NCBI RefSeq assembly: GCF_004355005.1
Contig: NZ_SMSJ01000001.1
Location: 186,001-250,000 of the forward strand
Origin: Dankookia rubra
GTDB taxonomy: Bacteria; Pseudomonadota; Alphaproteobacteria; Acetobacterales; Acetobacteraceae
DNA length: 64,000 bases
Direction of reading: 5' to 3'
Shown here: in pieces, positions 59,000 to 64,000 of the stretch
Numbering within the stretch: position 1 is the stretch's first letter
Layout of the letters: each line of letters starts with the position of its first letter
Translations under genes and position numbers: made by a program
Notes under the pieces: generated by a model
The model's input: only the letters and a program-made list of their open reading frames with translations
What the model was told of the DNA's origin: nothing
The model's database searches: none

Positions 59000-60285
59000 C
59001 GGCAGCAGCCCGCTTCCAGGACCTCAAGGGAGGCGACCCCATTCTCCTGGATGTCGCTCAGCCGGTCGAATTGCGCGAGGTAGTAATCATGCGCGCGCTC
59101 CCAGGCCATGTCGTCCGGCGCGCCCCAGAGGCGACGGTAATCCGGGGAACTGGGATAGGGATAGAGTGGCACCGGGTCGTTTGCCCAGACGCCGCCGCGC
59201 TGCAGGCGCTCCCGCCAGGTTGCGACCATCCCTGCATCATCGCCAGCGACCTTGATGAGGTTGGCTTGAACGAACGGCACCCGCCGCTTCGCATAGAGCA
59301 GCCGCTCCGCCAAGTCGTCGGTCGACATGCGGCAGTTCTTGTCGAGCGCCGCCCGCCCTTCCGGCGTCAGGCTCTCGACCCCGGCTTCGATGGAGACGCA
59401 GCCGGCCTGACCGAGCAGGTCCAGCATCTCCGGCTTCCATAGGTCGATGCGGGTCTGGATGCCGAATTGCAGGCCGCGCCCGACCAGCGCTTCCAACAAA
59501 GGGCGTTGCGGCAGAAAAATCTCATCAATGAAGTAGAGATAGCCGACACCTTGAGAGGCTAGCCCGTCGATCTCCTCCAGCAGTGGCGCCAGCGTGCGCC
59601 GGCGATAGGCATCGCGGAAGTCGATCTTGGCACAGAATGAGCAATGGTAGGGACAGCCTCGTGAGGCCTCGACTTCTGCGCCGGGAACGGTCGGGTCGCA
59701 ATCGAAGCGGTGATGATGGTGACGGTGACGTTGCATCCATTCATCCGGCCAATGCAGTGCCGGCAGGTCAACGAAGGCACCGGCATGGGCACCACCGGTC
59801 ACGTTGATCGCCCGGTCCTGCCTGAAACAGATTGCTGGAACACCGGACAGGTCCTCAGACTGCGCGAGCCGTCGGACGATCTCCTCGCATTCGCCACGCA
59901 CGACGACGTCGACGCCCAGCTTCTGCAGGGTCGCCTGCGGGGTCACCGAGCCATGCGGCCCTACCGCGACCGTTCGGCCACCTGCGAAGCCCAGCGCCAC
60001 AAGAAACTCCCGCGGCACACGCAGTTCCGGGGGCGCGCAACGCCAAAACAAATAGGTCGGCGCAGTTGTGACGACCGTCATGTCCGGCCCGAAAGCCGCA
60101 ACCTGCTCCGCAGCATCTGGCGCCGAAAGGCTGCAGAGATGTGCGTCCAGCATTAGCACGTCATGCCCGTCCGCCTCGAGGAGCGCGCGGATATAGCCAA
60201 GTTCCAGCGGCAGATGCGGCGCTTGGCAACCGAAGTAGATACTGCCCTCAAAACTCCAGGACGGATTGACCAGTGCAACCTTCAT
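58996..60285 (-). CDS. B12-binding radical SAM protein
   Basis: A 429-residue protein. An N-terminal Rossmann-like B12-binding domain (about 1-150) carries D-A-H at 47-49, similar to the DxHxxG cobalt-ligand motif with Ser in place of Gly. The radical SAM cluster motif is CPYHCSFC (Cys211, Cys215, Cys218), preceded by VEASRG. A His-rich run (187-192, H-R-H-H-H-H) sits just before it. The rest of the barrel includes YLYFIDEIFLPQRP and SIEAGVESLTPEGR. Relatives methylate or rearrange unreactive carbons; in this setting the substrate is probably a sugar or inositol. Confidence 0.87.
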   Translation of the reverse strand: MKVALVNPSWSFEGSIYFGCQAPHLPLELGYIRALLEADGHDVLMLDAHLCSLSAPDAAEQVAAFGPDMTVVTTAPTYLFWRCAPPELRVPREFLVALGFAGGRTVAVGPHGSVTPQATLQKLGVDVVVRGECEEIVRRLAQSEDLSGVPAICFRQDRAINVTGGAHAGAFVDLPALHWPDEWMQRHRHHHHRFDCDPTVPGAEVEASRGCPYHCSFCAKIDFRDAYRRRTLAPLLEEIDGLASQGVGYLYFIDEIFLPQRPLLEALVGRGLQFGIQTRIDLWKPEMLDLLGQAGCVSIEAGVESLTPEGRAALDKNCRMSTDDLAERLLYAKRRVPFVQANLIKVAGDDAGMVATWRERLQRGGVWANDPVPLYPYPSSPDYRRLWGAPDDMAWERAHDYYLAQFDRLSDIQENGVASLEVLEAGCCR

Positions 60286-61328
60286 GGCGTTGCCTCGGCC
60301 GGTGCGTGCTCAGCGGCTAGCCACGAAGCAAGTGCCTGCAGGCCCTGGCGCCACGCTCGCGGCGCCGCGAGGCCCAGTATCCGCTGCGCATGCCGCGTGT
60401 CTGAAACATAGTAACGCTGGTCGCCCGCCCGCCAGTTGCCGTGCCTTACCTCGATCCGGCAACCGAGAGTCTGCTCGATCGCACCGATCACCTGCAACAG
60501 GCTCACGGCATTTGCCGGTCCGCCACCGAGATTGAAGGCCCTTCCATTCGACGCGTCTATCCTCTGCCAAGCCGCAACGTAAGCATCGACTGCGTCATCC
60601 ACGAAAAGAATGTCCCGCACTTGGCATCCGTCGCCGTAGATGCTGATGGGCTGCTGGGCAAGCGCGCGCAAGACGAAATGCGCGACCCAGCCCTGATCCT
60701 CAGTGCCGCGCTGCAGCGGCCCGTAGATGCAGCTCATACGGAATACCACGCTGGGCACGCCAAAGCTGCGCGCGTAATCTAGCACGTACTGGTCCGCAGC
60801 ACCTTTGGAACAGCCGTAGGGCGTATGGAAGTCGAGCGGCCGATCCTCGCCGATGCCATGCTGGCGAATCGCGTCCGGTCGCGGGACATAGGTCTCGTCC
60901 CCGAGGTCGAGCGGGATATCCGCGAGGTCACCGTACACCTTGTTCGTGCTAGCGAAGATCACGGGTACCGCGCGCCCTCGGCGGCGTGATGCTTCCAGCA
61001 CGCCAAGCGTGCCGCGCAGGTTCACAATAAAGTCCTGCACCGGATCGTCGAGACTGCTGGTCACCGCAACCTGCGCCGCGAGGTGGAACACCGCATCGGC
61101 CTCGGCCATCGCACGTCCGAGTTCCACCGTGTCGTTGATATCGGCAATGATCGGGACCACACGGCCCGCATGGCGCCGCCGAAGCCAGTCTAGGTTCGCC
61201 TCTACGCCATCGCGGGTCAGCGCGTCATAGACCAGCACCGTATGTCCTTGTGTCGCCAAGCGGTCAGCCAAATTGGCCCCGATAAAGCCGGCACCGCCTG
61301 TGACGAGGAGAGGACGACCGCCGCCCAT
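60282..61328 (-). CDS. NAD-dependent sugar-nucleotide epimerase/dehydratase, CDP-paratose epimerase-like
   Basis: A 348-residue extended SDR: NAD motif [23 protein letters not shown] with the catalytic Ser/Thr region, YGCSKGAADQY with Tyr and Lys, and RMSCIYGPLQRGTEDQGWVAHFV. The STNKVYG and YGCSKG blocks are those of the CDP-paratose/tyvelose epimerase branch (RfbE-like). It would prepare a nucleotide sugar for the glycosyltransferases downstream. The ATG at 61328 overlaps the upstream stop (TGATG); a GTG three bases earlier is also possible. Confidence 0.88.
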   Translation of the reverse strand: MGGGRPLLVTGGAGFIGANLADRLATQGHTVLVYDALTRDGVEANLDWLRRRHAGRVVPIIADINDTVELGRAMAEADAVFHLAAQVAVTSSLDDPVQDFIVNLRGTLGVLEASRRRGRAVPVIFASTNKVYGDLADIPLDLGDETYVPRPDAIRQHGIGEDRPLDFHTPYGCSKGAADQYVLDYARSFGVPSVVFRMSCIYGPLQRGTEDQGWVAHFVLRALAQQPISIYGDGCQVRDILFVDDAVDAYVAAWQRIDASNGRAFNLGGGPANAVSLLQVIGAIEQTLGCRIEVRHGNWRAGDQRYYVSDTRHAQRILGLAAPRAWRQGLQALASWLAAEHAPAEATP

Positions 61329-62443
61329 CACGCGACCAGCCCCCTGGCCTCAAGTTCACGGCGCGCCTCGTGAACCCGGTCCTCGGCTCTCTGCCGCGCG
61401 ACCCACTCGGCCAGCTCAGCGAGTCCCGCAACGAAATCGGTGCGAGGCTCGAAGCCGAGCATGCCCTTGGCCAGGCTGATATCGGGAATACAATGGCGAA
61501 TATCGCCGGCCCGTGCCTTACCAGTTATCTCCGGTGCCATGCCGGGCCGTCCCATCGCGCGGGCAAGCAGCGCGGCAACGTCCGATACGGTGCGATGCTC
61601 GCCACTGCCGATGTTGAACACGCGGCCTACCGCCTCTGGCCGCTCCAGCGCGAGGATGAAGGCTTGCGCGATATCCGAGACATGCACGAAGTCGCGGCGC
61701 TGCTGGCCGTCCTCGAAAATCATCGGAGGCTGGCCGTTGTGCAGGCGCGACGCGAAGATCGCCAGCACACCGGTATAGGGATTTGACAGTGCCTGTCCCG
61801 GCCCGTAGACGTTCCAGAGCCGCAGCGCGACGCCCTCCATGCCATAGGCTGGTGACAGGGTCAGGGTCAGGCGCTCCTGCACGTACTTTGTAATGGCATA
61901 GACCGACGCAAGCGCCGGACGCTTTTCCTCTGGTGTCGGCAGCGGCAGCAAACCGCGTCCTGATTCATCAACCGGGTCCCAAGGCTGGGTCGAGCTCGTC
62001 CTCGGCAGACGGACGGCATCCTCGACCAATCGGCCAGAGGCGCTGCGATACAGTCCCTCCCCGTAGATGCTCATGGACGACGCGACCACGACGCGACGCA
62101 CCGGCCGCTCGATCAGGCATTGAAAAAGCACTGCAGTGCCGGAATCATTGGCAGACACATACCGGTCTACCGCATACATGCTCTGCCCGACGCCGACTTC
62201 GGCTGCGAGGTGCACGACAGCATCCACTCCTTGCAGTGCACGCGCCACGGCCGCAATGTCTCGCACATCCCCGCGGTGGAACTCGACATGAGGTCCGACC
62301 GAGAGAACGCCAGACTGCGCCCCATGCACTTGGTCCAACAAGCTGTCCAGCACCCGCACGCGATAGCCGCGGCGGAGCAATTCACCTGCCAAATGACAGC
62401 CTATAAACCCCGCGCCACCCGTAAGAAGAATCAATTCCGACAC
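61328..62443 (-). CDS. NAD-dependent sugar-nucleotide epimerase/dehydratase
   Basis: A 371-residue extended [54 protein letters not shown] with the Tyr and Lys pair, and [26 protein letters not shown]. The last block resembles UDP-glucose/galactose-type 4-epimerases and uronate decarboxylases. The middle insertion (about 140-175) is Pro-rich. The start is GTG at 62443. It is the first gene of the seven-gene run and diverges from the inositol-phosphate synthase gene. Confidence 0.88.
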   Translation of the reverse strand: MSELILLTGGAGFIGCHLAGELLRRGYRVRVLDSLLDQVHGAQSGVLSVGPHVEFHRGDVRDIAAVARALQGVDAVVHLAAEVGVGQSMYAVDRYVSANDSGTAVLFQCLIERPVRRVVVASSMSIYGEGLYRSASGRLVEDAVRLPRTSSTQPWDPVDESGRGLLPLPTPEEKRPALASVYAITKYVQERLTLTLSPAYGMEGVALRLWNVYGPGQALSNPYTGVLAIFASRLHNGQPPMIFEDGQQRRDFVHVSDIAQAFILALERPEAVGRVFNIGSGEHRTVSDVAALLARAMGRPGMAPEITGKARAGDIRHCIPDISLAKGMLGFEPRTDFVAGLAELAEWVARQRAEDRVHEARRELEARGLVA

Positions 62444-62740
62444 CAGGGCGCCTCCGTTCTATCCACCTGCCGTTTGCGCTGCCGGTCTAGAGGTCGCGCC
62501 ACGTCGATCGGTTCCCGGACCTACAGCTCGACGATGCGTTTGGCGTCGCGCCTGCGGCCGCCGAGCAACAAAGGCTCCCGGCTCAGTGCGAACGCAAACC
62601 GCGCCAGGACGGAACCGGTACTCACCTGCATTTGTCAGTGCCGCATTCCGTGCCGGCGGGGCGAAGCGCCGCGCCTCGCGTTCCCCACCATCACAGCCAG
62701 AGCAGGCTGCGGCCATAGACCGATGCGAGGGAGACAAGCT
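62444..62740. promoter_or_regulatory. Divergent intergenic region of the inositol/glycosyltransferase cluster
   Basis: About 300 bases between two divergent first genes, so it should hold both promoters. I see no clear -35/-10 pair, direct repeat or long palindrome. Composition is somewhat less GC-rich than the rest. Confidence 0.4.
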
Positions 62741-63814
62741 TTGGGTTCCAGACGCGTGCGGGTCGGGCTGATCGGCATCGGTAACTGTGCGTCCTCCTTC
62801 GTGCAGGGCCTGACCTATTACCGGTCGGCCCATGACCAGGTCCCTGGCCTGATCCGGCCGGATCTCGGGGGCTACCGGATTTCGGATATCGATATCAGCG
62901 CAGCTTTCGACGTCGCTACGGAAAAGGTCGGCTGCGATGTTGCCGAAGCGATCCTGGCGCACCCGAACAACACGCATCGGTTTGCTGAAGTGGGGCCGCT
63001 GGGCGTGACCGTGTCGCGTGGCCGCACGCTCGATGGGATAGGCCGCTACCTCCGCGACGAAGTGAAGGAGTCGGATGCGCCGGAAGCGGATGTCGCCGAG
63101 ATCCTGCGTCGCAGCGGTACTGAAGTCCTGGTTTCCTACTTGCCGGTCGGTTCGCAGCAGGCCACCGAGTGGTATGCCGAGAAGGCACTCGAGGCCGGCT
63201 GCGCCTTCGTCAACTGCATTCCGGTCTTCATCGCCTCGGATGCAGGCTGGCAAGCTCGATTCGCCGAACGGCGCCTGCCGTTGGTGGGAGACGATATCAA
63301 AAGCCAAGTCGGTGCCACGATCGTACACCGTGTCCTGACAAACTTGTTCCGAGAGCGTGGTGTATCGCTCGATCGGACCTATCAGCTCAACTTCGGCGGG
63401 AATGCCGATTTCCTGAACATGCTCGAACGCGAAAGGCTGCAATCGAAAAAGATCTCGAAGACGCAGGCGGTCACCAGCCAGATGGATGTACCGCCTGCAC
63501 CCGGCGACATCCATGTCGGTCCGAGCGATTTCGTCCCGTGGCTGGGTGACCGGAAATTCGCGCAGATCCGGATGGAGGGAACCGGCTTCGGCGGTGTGCC
63601 GCTGCAGTTGGAGTTGAAGCTGGAAGTCTGGGACTCTCCCAACTCCGCTGGTGTCGTGGTCGATGCGGTGCGCTGCGCCAAGCTGGCGCTCGACCGTGGC
63701 CATGGCGGCGTGTTGCAGGGACCGGCCAGCTACTTCATGAAGTCACCCCCGGTGCAATTCACCGACGCTGAGGCCCGGGAACTCACGCTGCGCTTCATCG
63801 CCGGCGAGGGCTGA
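62741..63814 (+). CDS. myo-Inositol-1-phosphate synthase
   Basis: A 357-residue enzyme turning glucose 6-phosphate into inositol 1-phosphate with NAD. Diagnostic blocks: [48 protein letters not shown] with catalytic Lys, and [29 protein letters not shown]. The length matches the short archaeal/actinobacterial form, not the longer eukaryotic one. The start is probably TTG at 62741 behind GAGGGAGA; ATG at 62723 and GTG at 62756 are alternatives. It is followed after five bases by a phosphatase gene. Confidence 0.93.
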   Translation: MGSRRVRVGLIGIGNCASSFVQGLTYYRSAHDQVPGLIRPDLGGYRISDIDISAAFDVATEKVGCDVAEAILAHPNNTHRFAEVGPLGVTVSRGRTLDGIGRYLRDEVKESDAPEADVAEILRRSGTEVLVSYLPVGSQQATEWYAEKALEAGCAFVNCIPVFIASDAGWQARFAERRLPLVGDDIKSQVGATIVHRVLTNLFRERGVSLDRTYQLNFGGNADFLNMLERERLQSKKISKTQAVTSQMDVPPAPGDIHVGPSDFVPWLGDRKFAQIRMEGTGFGGVPLQLELKLEVWDSPNSAGVVVDAVRCAKLALDRGHGGVLQGPASYFMKSPPVQFTDAEARELTLRFIAGEG

Positions 63815-63819
63815 TCCGG

Positions 63820-64000
63820 ATGGCGACGACCATCCTTTTGGTGCGCCACGCCGCCCACCCCTTGCTTGGCAAAGTGCTCTGCGGACGGATGGCCGGCGTG
63901 GAACTCGACGGGGCCGGGCGCGACCAAGCGGCACGGCTGGGGACGCGGATCGCCGTGCGCAAGCCGGATGCGCTGTTCACCAGCTCGCTCAGCCGCGCGC
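63820..64000 (+). CDS. Histidine phosphatase family protein, 3' end outside the window
   Basis: Sixty residues are visible. TILLVRHAAHPLLGKVLCGR contains the catalytic R-H-A motif of phosphoglycerate-mutase-like phosphatases, and LDGAGRDQAARLGTRIA and FTSSLSRA are the next family blocks, with the second catalytic Arg at the window edge. It starts five bases after the inositol-phosphate synthase gene. In that position it may remove phosphate from inositol phosphate or a phosphorylated sugar intermediate. Confidence 0.85.
   Translation, partial: MATTILLVRHAAHPLLGKVLCGRMAGVELDGAGRDQAARLGTRIAVRKPDALFTSSLSRA

Overview
The window is GC-rich, densely packed DNA of an alphaproteobacterium. Three things point to the Acetobacteraceae (Roseomonas-like relatives): a complete pqqABCDE set, a three-haem dehydrogenase-type cytochrome c, and remnants of a cellulose and acetylation locus like those of acetic-acid bacteria. 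The rhizobial-type glycerol ABC operon and the Tct-type binding protein fit an alphaproteobacterium. This placement is inference. No rRNA, tRNA, CRISPR array, insertion sequence or prophage was recognised.

Layout. 1-12.9 kb is catabolism and transport: a truncated alpha/beta hydrolase, an NAD-dependent epimerase, CstA with its small partner, an SDR, a TctC-type binding protein, a three-haem cytochrome c, a D-aminoacylase-like amidohydrolase, a DUF924 protein, a gamma-glutamyltransferase and an enoyl-CoA hydratase. 12.9-18.3 kb is a phosphate operon, pstSCAB-phoU-phoB, behind a likely Pho box; phoR is absent. 18.3-24.6 kb holds a deoxyribosyltransferase and then a decayed polysaccharide-modification locus: broken AlgX/AlgJ-like genes, the 3' end of bcsC, a broken SGNH hydrolase and a broken AlgI-like MBOAT gene, with one intact acyltransferase. 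24.7-30.5 kb has an enoyl-CoA hydratase, two small unknown genes and the PQQ genes; pqqA is separated from pqqBCDE by a terminator-like hairpin and a probable dead sugar dehydrogenase.

30.7-37.8 kb has asd, a signalling module (hybrid histidine kinase, divergent solute-binding protein, membrane Hpt protein) and icd with a strong terminator. 37.9-48.1 kb is a full glycerol operon on the minus strand, glpR-glpD-glpS-glpT-glpP-glpQ-glpU-glpV-glpK: regulator, glycerol-3-phosphate dehydrogenase, an ABC importer and glycerol kinase. 48.2-54.1 kb has an NTF2-like protein, an HU protein, an AI-2E-type membrane protein, a DUF882 protein, and a glucose-dehydrogenase-like gene next to a GH15 glycosidase.

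54.6-64.0 kb is the most unusual part. Seven minus-strand genes (two sugar-nucleotide epimerases, a B12-binding radical SAM protein, and four glycosyltransferases, two or three of them CgeB-like) overlap end to end. A myo-inositol-1-phosphate synthase and a histidine phosphatase diverge from them. Together they look like a pathway for an inositol-containing, radical-SAM-modified oligosaccharide or glycolipid whose product I cannot name.
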